In this document: positions 42,059 through 52,929 of the stretch, piece after piece
How positions within the stretch are numbered: position 1 is the first letter of the stretch
Layout: each line of letters starts with the position of its first letter
NCBI RefSeq assembly: GCF_000003815.2
Contig: NC_049982.1
Span: 28,208,329-28,272,328 of the forward strand
Direction of reading: 5' to 3'
DNA: 64,000 nt
Source: Branchiostoma floridae
Taxonomy: Eukaryota > Chordata > Leptocardii > Amphioxiformes > Branchiostomatidae
Program-made: the position numbers and the translations under genes
The notes under the pieces: generated by a model
Databases searched by the model: none
Told to the model about the DNA's origin: nothing
The model's input: only the letters and a program-made list of their open reading frames with translations

Positions 42059-43002
42059 CCCTATTCAGACCGGGGGGGGGGCTTTTGAGGCCCGCGCTAA
42101 CTTCGATGTCCTATAACGCCAGAACGGCTTACGCTAGAGCCACCAAATTTAGTGAGTTTTCCTAAAATATTGTTGGCAACAATTCTACGAAGTTTGACAA
42201 ATTTTCCATTTTTTCTTGTTGCCATGGCAACCGTTTGTTGACAGGCAGTTTTGCCAAAAATCACTATTTTTGGTTCTAACAATGTATTTTTCAAATTTAT
42301 TTGCTATATTACTGTGATTTTGTTACATAAATAAAATCTTATATTATTCAGCATATCTTTCATAATTATATATGCATAAATTATGTTAATTTGATGACGT
42401 CATCAGCCCAAAATCCAAGATGGCGGACGGAATGGCCAGATCAAGAAAAACAAGCTAATTATCCCTTAAAATTTGTAACTACCTGGTATTTTTTCATCAA
42501 AAACCATCTAAATGAATTAATTTAGTCTATTTCCATTGCCCTTTGTGATTATTTGTTGCAAAAAAAGTATTTTTAAAAATTCAAGGTGGTGGATATAATA
42601 TGGCGGAGCCCAACTCGTATCTTAGATGTGCATGACGTCATTTTATGACGTCATATTGACGTCATTGATGTTGCTATTGGCAACGCAAGTCGTAATAAAC
42701 ATTATTATTCTGTTATCTGCACTTGTTGTTACACTTTTGCAGCATAACTTGAAGTTTTCTGAGAATACCCATTTTTCATGGGTTTGGCCAATGTAATCAA
42801 ATTGATGACGTCATAATTACGTCATCTTACGTCAACGTAACGTCAAACGTCACATACTTGTCAGATATTATGTCGAAATCATGTCCTGAAAATTTGGTGG
42901 CCCTACGGCACGTCGTTTTAGAGTTATAGGACTTAGAAGTGGAGGGCCTCAAAAGCCCCCCCCCGGTCCAGGGATGACCAAAAAAGCCCGGTCTGAATAG
43001 GG
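42059..43002. mobile_element. piggyBac-type MITE, long copy
   Basis: 944 bp between TTAA (42055-42058 and 43003-43006). Terminal repeats are CCCTATTCAGACCGGG and CCCGGTCTGAATAGGG, with subterminal CCTATAACGCCAGAACGGCT mirrored by CACGTCGTTTTAGAGTTATA. No transposase frame. TTAA targets with CCC ends are the piggyBac signature. Confidence 0.85.
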
Positions 43003-43209
43003 TTAACTTGCAATAAAGATAACTTCCATTAGAAGATTTGTCATTTTTTCTTTTCTTATCCATGAAGGAGAAATAAAAGCTACTATACAGTCCGACAGGG
43101 CTTTGAGAAATTTCATCACTAACTAAAAAGACTGTTGCAGATATATATCATCACATTCAGTCCCTCCATGCTTTTATTTCAGAAACAAGATGTCTTGAAT
43201 AAATGACTC

Positions 43210-43510
43210 TAAATGGTGGAATTCGCACATCAGCCAGCATTCAGCGCAATTATCGCAAGTAGCCTGCCGCGACGTCTCGTTATCGCGAGGTCGAACCAAA
43301 TATGGAAACAATCACCGCTTGCGGTCCTGTCAATCACCATGATTGACGGCGACAAAGAAGCGCGTCTGGGATATCCAGGATGCGCTCTGGCTTAGGGCGC
43401 TTTTAGAATAGAAGCACATTTAGGATGCAGACTTATCCCAGAAGTGCTTCTATCCTAAAAGCGCTTTTGGGATAGAGCACATTTGGGATAGTACATAGAG
43501 TTAATTTCTA
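43210..43510. repeat. Second copy of the AGCGCTT-motif region
   Basis: Shares CAAATATGGAAACAATC, GGGATATCC and CCTAAAAGCGCTTTTGGGAT with 41195-41760. Confidence 0.55.
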
Positions 43511-43514
43511 GAAG

Positions 43515-43980
43515 CTTTCTAGAACATTCGCAAGAACACTGACGTCAAACTGTTGATATTGTGTGTGAAATATTTGGTAATCTTTACCCTCATGGTACAA
43601 ATGTTTTCACCCATAATTGTCAGCAAAGTACTCTAAAGTACTCAAGCTGGACAAGGATCAAAGACTACAGACATAAACTGCATATGAAAAACAAAATGGC
43701 TCTCGGATATCTATAACATATCCAATCGCAAAAAAAACGTGTTTACGTCTTAGTAATGGTAAATACACTTCGCTTATGTGACAAAGGTTTGTGTTAAATG
43801 ACAATATCTAATATGGTGTGGAAATTTTAATGTAATGAAGCTGTGGCTTTTTTATTTTCTCAGCATATTAAAGAATCCAGATTTTTCTCACAGATTAAAT
43901 CAGCACTCTCGAGCCTTTTAGCGTGACCTATGCCCTACTTATATCCACTGTTGTCTCAAGACAAAATTCAGCAAAGAGCT
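43515..43980 (+). repeat. Local duplication, copy 1 (with 46260-46700)
   Basis: Colinear blocks such as TTGATATTGTGTGTGAAATA, AAAATGGCTCTCGGATAT and the later TTTTAGYGTGACCYATG recur at 46260-46700. No frame is shared. Confidence 0.6.
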
Positions 43981-44962
43981 AATGTTACCATTTTCCGCAG
44001 TAAAGGCTGGCCTACGCAAATCAGGCGATATTTCTAACGACGCCTCATGGGAGGCGTCAAGTGGTATATATTGCATTCAGTCTACAAAAATTCTAGGAAT
44101 TGCACAGGCATTTTTTTCAAGAATGCTAGTACTCCACAGTATGCTGGGTATGCAGGTCACCCCCCCCCCCCTAAATCTGTTCCAAATGTATCTCTTGTAT
44201 GCAATGGTGGAATGTAGGTCAGACCATTGTGCTGTACCGGGAATAGTACATTTCTGCTGGCTGTAGGTTTATGTTACAGGTGGGCTAGTACATTGTGCCA
44301 GGGATAGTGCGACAGGGAAGTTCCAGTCTATTTCTGATTTGAGCTGCATTGTTGTACCCTCAATCGTCGTCATGGCAATAATACATTTTTATTGCCAGTC
44401 TTGTTGCACTTGCTTGCATACAAGAAATCAATGGTTAAAAAAAATCAAATAATGCTGAGAATAAAGGAATTGACATCGATATCTTGCCTCAAAAATCAGT
44501 TTCATATCATCATAGATATGGTCAATACCACATCAATATCAGTCTACATGTGGATATAATCTACACCTAGACACAACAACGATGCGTAGTTCTATTGAGC
44601 AGAGTCTGACACGTGTCTGTCATGTTTACTATTGATTGATCCTGGCACGTTATCAGCTTTTAACACTTTTAAACAATTTAAGACGTTGTATGACGAATTT
44701 TCCGAAATATCATGAACTGTTAAATATGTTTTTTTTTAAGCTTGGTTCGCAAAAATGCCATATTTCCCTGACGAAACCGTTAGAGAATTGTTGGGTCAGT
44801 GCACACGGGGCGTGACAGCGCACTGTCCGCGTCCGGCGGAGATGCTTGCAGTTTATTAGCCGTCCACGGCAGGCAGGAAATTTGCACCTCCTTCTTAATC
44901 GCTTGTTAATCGCCCTAATCGTTTTTTTATATGACTTTGTAGCACCGTTTCCATGCAGGCTC

Positions 44963-45172
44963 CAAAATGGCCGGCTGTCAGAAAAGGCCAGCAATCAGCG
45001 ACCCAGTACAAAAAGAAATGGCCAGCAAAAGTGCCAAAAAAGGCCATAGAGAGCCTGCTATGGAGGCTAAAATGGCCGGCTGTCAGAAAAGGCCAGCAAT
45101 CAGCGACCCAGTACAAAACGAAATGGCCAGCAAAAGTGCCAAAAAAGGCCATAGAGAGCCTGCTATGGAGGC
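44963..45172 (+). repeat. Near-perfect 105-bp tandem duplication
   Basis: Two copies of a 105-bp unit (start AAAATGGCCGGCTGTCAGAA; period measured from ATGGCC at 44967 and 45072) differ at about one base. Because 105 is a multiple of three, a Lys/Trp-rich repeat frame stays open through both. No homologue is recognised. It is a recent duplication in non-coding DNA. Confidence 0.85.
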
Positions 45173-45395
45173 TACCTTCTACTACTTTCATTAACCCTCA
45201 AACCACCGTAGCTTTTTTGTGACGTAGATTACCGTATGGTGTCAAAACTGACCCCAAAACGTTTTGTACAAAAACAGTTTTTGTGTGACTCTTTTTGTGA
45301 ATTGTATATGTTGGGCCAATCTAGTATCTCTGTTGAGTGAATGGTCAGACTCTTTGTATATTTCGTAATGTTTGGGCATGGGGTTACGTTTCGTA

Positions 45396-45712
45396 AAGGT
45401 GGGATCACACATGCGTATATATTCAAGTCCGTTTGAGGTGCGTATGAAGCTCTTAGTCTCTACCAGGCTCCACAGGTCGCGGGGAAAATAGTACAAATTG
45501 GACAAATATAGATACATAACATGCCAGAAGAGTTAGCTGACCGAGAAGTATGGTTAGCGACCCAGCTAACTCGTCTGACATGTTACCTGCTTTCGTTTGT
45601 CCAATTTCTATTATTTTTCCAGCGACCTGTGGGGCCTGGTGGAGGAAAATACTCCCATGCGCGCCTCATACGGACTTAGACATATACGCAAGTGTGAACA
45701 CACCTTATGATG
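45396..45712. mobile_element. Palindromic MITE
   Basis: Left AGGTGGGATCACACATGCGT, ATATATTCAAGTCCGTTTGA pairs with right TCATACGGACTTAGACATAT, ACGCAAGTGTGAACACACCT. A second pairing is CCAGGCTCCACAGGTCGC. It has a near-central hairpin around 45530. No coding. Confidence 0.7.
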
Positions 45713-45830
45713 ACTATTGCATCAGAAATCTGCCCAGAGACAGGCACCGAAAATGAACGTTCCCACGGGCATTACGGACATATGATGATTTCTTCTTCTG
45801 AATGTCCTTCTAACGTTAGTTATAAGTCCC
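45712..45830 (+). repeat. Dispersed motif 'CTATTGCATCA..ATCTGCCCAGAGACAGG'
   Basis: One of four diverged copies; others are at about 30235-30420, 46850-46960 and 48035-48150. Shared core: CTGCCCAGAGACAGG...CATTCCCACRGG...GAGGACA..TGATGTTTT. Confidence 0.55.
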
Positions 45831-45963
45831 AGATAGCGAATTTTTTTTTAAATATACGTTGTGAAAAGTACATTTAGTAAAGTTAATACAACCACTGACA
45901 GACAGCGCGAAAACTTTACCATCTAGTAAAAATTGATAAAGGTTTGCTACCCTAGCACTGTAT

Positions 45964-46097
45964 TAATCTCCAAGCAGATCCTACGGTGCCATAAGATAGT
46001 ATCAAAGCTGGCCAGGGAGTATAGCCGGCTAAGGGAGTCAAACGGGAAGTTTGATACAGTACTATACATTACGCACCGTGGATCTGGTTCGAGATTA
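45964..46097. mobile_element. MULE-type MITE, copy 3, 9-bp duplication
   Basis: 134 bp, TAATCTCCAAGCAGATCC to GGTTCGAGATTA. Flanked by GCACTGTAT (45955-45963) and GCACTGTAC (46098-46106). Confidence 0.8.
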
Positions 46098-46259
46098 GCA
46101 CTGTACCTGTTTGCAAGAGTAGTACGTTAAAAATGTTGTTTATAGCCTCACTAAGTACTGACACTCTAGCAGCCATCCCTACATTGATTCACCATCTGAA
46201 GTTCTACTTCACTAACCAGGTCAGTGGCCAATCAGAGACGTGATTCCGAGGCTACAGTA

Positions 46260-46700
46260 GCCTTCTGGAACATTCGGAACAACACTTACGTCAGACTTTT
46301 GATATTGTGTGTGAAATATGGGGATATCTATACAATAACGGTGCAAATTCTGTCACCAATTGTTGTCAACAAAGTACTTCAGAAGTGCTCAAGCTGGCCA
46401 AGAGTCAAAGACTACATAAACTGGATATGAAAACCAAAATGGCTCTCGGATATTCAACATATTATTCCATCGCTATTTTTTTTTATTTCTAAAATAAATG
46501 CTCATAGTATTAGTTACATACTAGATAGCTACCTCTAAAGTGGTGTGAAAATGTGAAGAAATTGTCGCCTTCTTTAAGGTATTGGCATACGAGTTCAGTC
46601 TTTTCCGATGGATTGCAACATCCCTCTCAAACCCTGAAAACTTTTAGTGTGACCCATGTGGCTCTTTTTCCACTATCAATTCATAAAACTAAAACTTAAA
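46260..46700 (+). repeat. Local duplication, copy 2 (with 43515-43980)
   Basis: See 43515-43980. About 2.7 kb separates the copies, which carry different MITE insertions around them. Confidence 0.6.
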
Positions 46701-46849
46701 GACAACAGTTTTCTACTACATATCGAGAATAAGATACATCTGTATGTGTTTGAACACGTGGCTAGTTTTTTAAGATGATCATTGCATCATAAATAAAAAT
46801 TAATTAAGGGATACATATATACTTTTAGACAGGCAGTTCAGTTTCGTAA

Positions 46850-46960
46850 GAATACTATTGCGTCATGTATCTGCCCAGAGACAGGGACCAAAAATTGACA
46901 TTCCCACGAGGATTGAGGACAGAGTATGATTTTACATGTTGTATTTCTAGCTAAGAATCA
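46850..46960 (+). repeat. Dispersed motif, another copy
   Basis: CTATTGCGTCATGTATCTGC, CCAGAGACAGGGACCAAAAA, as at 45712 and 48035. Confidence 0.55.
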
Positions 46961-47149
46961 CAGAGAGCACACGTTTTACGTAATGTGAATTGTCATCGGT
47001 TCCAACCACTTTTCTGTAAGGGGAAGCCTAATGATGTAAAGATGCAAATAAGGTTTTCGAACTGAATCCCAATAAAGTACATTTTTTAGAAAAATAAAAC
47101 TACCAGTAGTAACATTTAGTTCCCTTCCATTTGGATTAAAACTTATGTG

Positions 47150-47315
47150 TATTTAAAAAGGAGTGAGAAAGAAGAAGAAAAGTAAACCCCCTTCTCTACA
47201 GCCCACATTGGTCTATGCCAAATCCACTACTAGGTGGAATCTTTCCAATCGAGTCATACCGTTCTGGACAGAGGAGGAGACGAGACTAGAACAGACTTCG
47301 TGAAACTTCTTTGAG
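47150..47315 (+). promoter_or_regulatory. Putative promoter and non-coding first exon of the gene at 48369
   Basis: TATTTAAAAAG at 47150-47160 is TATA-like. A clean donor (TTTGAG|GTATGT) follows at 47315/47316. The signal-peptide exon begins with an acceptor (TTATTTCAG, 48334), so an upstream non-coding exon is required. This is the best candidate. A second strong donor (GTAAGT) at 47884 is an alternative. Confidence 0.35.
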
Positions 47316-48034
47316 GTATGTACTATCGGGCACTTGATACTTCTTTAATTTTGAGTAATTCTATTTTATTTCCACTTTGTAAATGTCACTACAGCTTGAA
47401 GATGCAGCTCATTTCTTAATTATGAGGAGACTTGGGAAATCAGCCGGCTGTCGAAAACTTGTAGACGGTGTTTTCGTCGGGTAGGGGGTGGGGCAGGGAG
47501 AACGATTCTTTGGCGAGGGAGAACAGTTTTGTTAGGCTACCTATGGATATGCATGATGGATAGAATTGTCGCTTTCTGGCTAAACAAATGGCAGACAGGG
47601 GTCCGTTATAACTAGGAGACAACGTTTGGGTGAGTGGGACAAAAACTCGCGTACGGGAAGAATTAGAGGAAGGCCACCGTGGAAAGGACCCAAAGAGGCT
47701 GGGTAGAATTTATTACTTTGAAAGGTCCGGACTGTGCTGGAAGTTGGAACGTAATTGTTGCATGGTTTCTAGACTGTTTCCAGAGGCCTACACAGGCCAG
47801 CTGCTCGCTCGGCTCAATGACCGACATGCCCCGAAGAAAACTTAGACTCAGGCCCCTGAGGTTGACCAAGTTCACGGTACCGGTGTAAGTCAGTCAGCGG
47901 CCCGTTGTATGATTTCCTTGTGAAGGCATTGACAACAGTCAGTTATCTAAGTTAACGTGGTCCTGACTTCTGGTTGGAGGTTAGGGTTATGGTGTATATT
48001 TATTAGGGCAGTGCATATTAACCGGTAGTTTCGT

Positions 48035-48150
48035 AAGATACCCATTGTATTCATGATGAATCTACCCAGAAAATTCCCACAGGGATTGAGGACAGCGTGA
48101 TGTTTTCATGTCTTGTTCTTCCATTTATGAATCACGCATTATTAAGCACT
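48035..48150 (+). repeat. Dispersed motif, another copy
   Basis: Shares TCATGATGAATCTACCCAGA, ATTCCCACAGGGATTGAGGA with 46850-46960. Confidence 0.5.
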
Positions 48151-48368
48151 CGTTTTTGAGTCGCGATAGGTACGTAAACATCGTAACTATAAGTAAGTAA
48201 ACCAGGATTGATTCCATAACAATTGAATCTGAAATAAAAGACGGTCAAACGGTAACATTTTATCCAAACAATCGAAGGATCTAGTGTGCGCATTTTGAAT
48301 TGATGAATACTAAATGTTATTGCATTTATTTCAGGTTTTTAGCCAACACGAGTGAAGACTGAATCACC

Positions 48369-48844
48369 ATGTCATTCCGACACATCGCGACATTTGCCGT
48401 GCTCCTTGCAGTTGTCATCGCAGCTGAAGGTGAGTTGTTGTTGCTGATTTGTTTCTCGATAGAACAGTAGTTTCGAAGACATGTTTCCATGTGTATCGTT
48501 TCAGCATAGCTTTAGATCTATCCAGTTAGGTAACTCTGTGCATATACAATGCTTTAAATGAGGGGCAGTAACTGGTGTTCACGTATGTAATTGGTTTTAA
48601 ATCTACAGTGGAGTTTTTTTCTTCGTTTCTGTTGTAAATCAACACATTTCCGGCTTGTTGTTCTAAACCCAAAGGCCTGCTGCTGGTAGCTTGGGGGCGT
48701 GGGTAACTTTAATGTGTCATGGGTAGCATGTCGGGCTAAAGTAAGCAACACTTTAAGTGTTACTTCTACAAAATGAATTGCAATGTCTCCTATCTCTTGT
48801 GAAATTTGAAGAAGATTTTCAGGTAAAAGTAGTAGCAGCGCTAG

Positions 48845-48912
<68 letters not shown>

Positions 48913-49523
48913 TACAAAAGTCAGTGATTTATGAAGTTAAAGGCCCTAAATGCAGCAGTATCCAGGACTTTATGACCAGTATGACCAGTGTGTTTTTCTG
49001 TGCAACATAAACTGTACAACATTGTGCAGTATAACTAACAATATTTTACCTGTTTACTTCAGGACGCCCCGGGCCCTATACCGATGAATTCAAAACTGAG
49101 CTCAGGCTTGGTCCAAACCCTGATGGCCTGAAGACGCTCGACAAGATCATCGAGACAAAACAAGTCTTCCCCACGAAGTATGTGGTTAGAACATTATCTT
49201 ATGTCAAGTACTGAAAGAAAATGTTGCGTTGATATTCCTCTGTAGGAATATCATTATTTGCATTTTTAAAAGAGGATTGTTTTATGGTCAATTTTATTCT
49301 CAATACATTGTGGTAAGTACCATTGGTGCAGCCACAAAAATAATGTGTTTAACCACTTTTGAAAGTGGTATATATTGGTCTTGTTAATAACACGACTTGG
49401 GTTTCTTGTGTCTCCAGGACTGAAGCCATCAAACACACAGCAAAGTTGGATGTAGACCAGAAGACTAAGGAGAGTGACATCAACGTTTCGACCTTCGCCA
49501 AGCATGACAAAATTTCTACGTAG
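48369..49523 (+). CDS. Small secreted protein, 93 residues
   Basis: Exons 48369-48429, 49063-49177 and 49418-49523 join in phase (1, 2) and end at TAG. The first codes for a signal peptide (MSFRHIATFAVLLAVVIAAEG). The mature part of about 73 residues is hydrophilic, rich in Lys, Asp and Thr, has no Cys, and contains RPGPYTDEFKTELRLG and DGLKTLDKIIETK. I do not recognise the family. All introns are GT-AG with good acceptors (TTACTTCAG, GTGTCTCCAG). The signal-peptide exon is also phase-compatible with the exons at 49680 and 50156, so two C-termini may share it. Confidence 0.6.
48847..48900. repeat. (AT)n microsatellite
   Basis: About 27 AT dinucleotides in intron 1 of the 48369 gene. Confidence 0.95.
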
Positions 49524-49679
49524 ACACAGGACGTAATATAAACATAATGCTGTTTAACTATCCCACATTTTTTTCTATTTACTTCATGATGCTATGCTGC
49601 ATAGCCCTCCTGCATTCTTTTATTTAATTCAATTCATCACAGAACTACACTAATGTGATTGCCTTCTGTTGTTCCCCAG

Positions 49680-50235
49680 ATGAAGTCCTAACCCGCAAAT
49701 ACGACCAGCTGTTCCACCCTGAGCAGCTCATCACTGGTAAGGAGGATGCCGCCAACAACTTCGCCCGTGACCACTACACCATCGGCAAGGAGATCGTGGA
49801 TCTGGTCCTGGACCGCATCCGTAAGCTGGCTGATCAGATAACCGGTATGTAGGGCTTTCTCATCTTCCACTCACTTTTTTCAATTCACAACAAAACAAGG
49901 CTCATTGAAATTAAGCCGCTGCAGTATGTGGGGTTTCACTAACTGGGCTTGGATGATAGATATGGTTAACATTTGACTTAAATAGTTGTAGGTTGTACCC
50001 ATCAAGGAAAGCAAATAACGAGAAAACATGTCCCATAAGGATGCAGTTTTAGATAAGACGGGGTGAACTGAGCCAGTTTGAAATCTAACAAAGACATTGA
50101 GTTAAAGTTAAAGATAACAATGATGAATAATATGTTGTTTTGCATTTCTTTACAGATCTCGACGGCAAGACCGCACAAAGCAAAACCTTAATGTTGGATG
50201 ACGTTGGTGATGTCAACCAGTACCGGAACCTGTAG
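49680..50235 (+). CDS. Exons with an alpha-tubulin-derived segment plus a short unique C-terminus
   Basis: Exon 49680-49844 (phase 1 at both ends) codes for 55 residues matching alpha-tubulin residues 76-130 at about 85% against the consensus as I recall it. Examples are [37 protein letters not shown]. It begins at the G|AT junction used by conserved tubulin introns. Exon 50156-50235 adds [26 protein letters not shown] and TAG and is not tubulin. Together with the signal-peptide exon 48369-48429 (phase 1) they would make a 101-residue protein. The segment lacks the tubulin GTP-binding loop (GGGTGSG) and cannot act as tubulin. Alternative view: a tubulin pseudogene fragment not spliced into anything. 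Confidence 0.55.
49845..49873 (+). pseudogene. Decayed continuation of the tubulin fragment
   Basis: Directly after the exon donor, the same frame still reads GM-stop-GFLIFHS, matching tubulin GLQGFLVFHS with the Gln codon turned into TAG (49850-49852). The new donor (G|GTATGT) lies within former coding sequence. Homology then stops. Confidence 0.6.
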
Positions 50236-50812
50236 GCATCATATGGCGCCCGCTGGCTCGCCTCGTCCGGAGCCCTGGTCAGTCTGACATTTTAAAAAAA
50301 TCATCCGTCAATCATCCCTGTACTGTAACTCTGGCTGCTAGAAAAGTTATTCGATCAATAATGAATGGCCAATGTTGTTGCACTACTTCCAGCCTTTTTT
50401 AATTTTTTCATCATGGCTAATGATATCCACTTCAGAAAATGTAGTTGAACTGTTCCCATCATTACACTGTGTAAGTATTTCTTGGAAGTGAAGGGGAATT
50501 TAGAAATGATGATGATCTTGCTGTAGGTGGCCCTGGTGAACGTTCAAACGAACTCACGTTTCCTTGTCTATAGCCTATTGAAGCATACTTAACATCTGTT
50601 AATTCTATTTCGCAGTGGTACATGTCACAATTTGTAACTGTGAAAGTAGCTTTTGTACTGTATAAGGGACTTGAATTATTCTAAGAGGAGTCGTAATTAA
50701 AGACATCATAATAATTTCCTATAATGTTTGAAGTATGTGCATCAGGAGAGTTTTGTACCTGATATCCTTTTACTGTGGCTGTACTGACTCTTCTGTACTA
50801 ATTTGCCTACAG

Positions 50813-52591
50813 GTGTCTGACTTGCTGGGCCGTGACTTCTCTGCTGCTGACTTGGCCACGGGTGGTTTTGATGCAATGAATACTGCACTGCCACTGGAGC
50901 TCGCCACTACATTAGTGTTGTTGTCAACTCTGCAGGTGTGTTTATTCTTGGACTTGGGTTCTTTGCAAATCTGTCAGCTTGTTGTTCAAGCATGATGTGT
51001 ACTATTAGCAGTACAATTAAGTACAGCATTCCAACATTGATGCTCGCTTTCTTTTGTTACTTCCCTTTCATGGGTACAAGGAACTAGAGCCCGCCATCGC
51101 TGCTGAGGTTATGGGCCAGTTGTCAAAACAGTACACGACTCCGGATCTCGCCCCTGAGATATTACAGACACAGCTTGTAAGTCCCCTTGCTATCTTTTTA
51201 CTTCAGGCCAACAGTCGTTTTTATCCGTTGCTTGTTTGTATACGACTAAGTCTTCTCAGACAGAGACAAACAATTCAATCCAGCTTAGCATGTGAGGCAA
51301 CCTGCCTTACTTCATAAGAAACTTTTAAACTTGCCTTATGTAGGCATAGGACTTGAACTTTGGTCTTTGTTATGTATGTGGTTTGACATTTGTGCTGCAA
51401 ATTCAAAAATGTGATCTCTGGTTCTGTGCCAAACTGTCAGCTTCTTGTCTAGGTATTAGCACTACAATTGGGTACAGCATTCCAACACTAATGCTTACTT
51501 TCCTTTGTTTCCTCGCTTTCAGAGGTACAAGGAACTACTGGACATGCACATCAGCGCTATCCTGGGTATGGACAAGTTATCAGAAAAGGACATCAAGTTG
51601 GCTGTGGATAGCGCCATAGAGAATGAGGTCCATCTGGAAAGCATCAAGAACGCAGAGGCGTTTCAAATCGGTTAGTACTATTTAGCTTTAACTATTCAAG
51701 CAATCATAATCAAATCTCAAAAATACCCTTTTCACTGTCCAAAGTTTGTATCTTATGACAGGAGGCTGTTAATTAGCCTTTACGTGGGTGTAAGTTTTAT
51801 ACTTGAACGTTTGTCTTCCTCTGATATTCATAACTTCTTAGTGAAGCTTAAGACACTCTTGCAAATTACCTTGGCAGCGAGGATACCGATAATGGAAGAC
51901 AAGTTCTACAAACTCAGCCGCGAGGCCAAGCACGCCGTCAGCGAGGGCACCAAGGCCGTCAAAAGAGGTATAGTTAACCGCGACCCTTTTCAAGGCCACC
52001 CACATCCCCACAAAATAGCTGTAACAATCACCCTTTTTAGTCAAACAACCACCGACCTGCTATCGATCGTACGTGCCTAAAGCCCAACAACAGTCCCTAG
52101 CAGAGCAAGGCTGTGCAACGTAACGCACACCAACAAAAATCAAAGACATCAAGTGTCTTCTGATATAATAGAAGTAAAACTTTCCTTCAACTACCCACAG
52201 GATTACAAATAATAAAATCTCAACAATAACTTTTCTCTCATAATCTGAAGTTTGTAACCGATGATTGCTTGTGACATTGTAGTTAAATCAATGGTTTTGA
52301 TGGTACTGATAAATGAATACAGACCTTGGATAAGTAAACGAATTCATGTTCATTTGCAGCAACTACAAAAGTCGTATCCTGCATATGGAACTATCAGCTT
52401 TAGATCTAGCAAAGTCATCAGTGAAGCTCAATGAATGTACAAATCATGCTTTTAGGCATCTTTAGCTTTGGCAAGGAAAAGGAAAAAAGGAGTATCTGTT
52501 ACGGATGATTAGTCTGGGAATTAATTGTTGTTTACTTTGAATCTTTGTAACTGACGGATGTTTTTCTCTTTTTTTCCCAGCTGAGGAGTAG
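50813..52591 (+). CDS. Unknown helical protein, 3' five exons
   Basis: Exons 50813-50935, 51081-51176, 51523-51670, 51842-51967 and 52581-52591 join in frame (phases 0, 0, 1, 1) to 167 codons ending in TAG. Content is mostly amphipathic helix with no Cys: LLGRDFSAADLATGGFDAMN, YKELLDMHISAILGMDKL, KLSREAKHAVSEGTKAVKR. No family is recognised. No upstream exon in the window ends in phase 0, so either a 5' exon was missed or it starts near ATG 50735 by a different promoter. The second exon's expected acceptor is CAT instead of CAG; AG at 51079-51080 is used in this model. AATAAA at 52895-52900 is the likely poly(A) signal. Confidence 0.5.
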
Positions 52592-52894
52592 TTCCAGTGA
52601 TGGCGCCTCGTGCCGCCAGAGAACCACCGTCTACCTCGCCTTCGTGCTAACACTGCATCACGTGACAAGCCACATCAACCAATCACCGTCCTTCATCGCA
52701 ATACATTAACAACAACATGACAGTACATGTAATCCACGTCTATATAGCCGTAACATATCTCCAATATCATTCGCCATTGTTGTAATACTGATGAATCATT
52801 TGTGTATTCCGATATATATATGCATGTTTCTCTTCGTTTATGGTATTTTATCTGATACAGAAATGCTGTGCCTTGGTAAAGTTGTCTTGCAGTT

Positions 52895-52900
52895 AATAAA
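52895..52900 (+). terminator. Poly(A) signal AATAAA
   Basis: AATAAA about 300 bp after the TAG of the helical protein gene, followed by a GT-rich stretch (TGTGTGGTCTAAATGTGTGT). Confidence 0.6.
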
Positions 52901-52929
52901 CAAAGATGTGTGGTCTAAATGTGTGTTGC

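Noticed and set aside
47630-47888. Two overlapping 69-71-codon frames
   Set aside because: Competing frames without motif; at most a non-coding 5' exon with donor at 47884.
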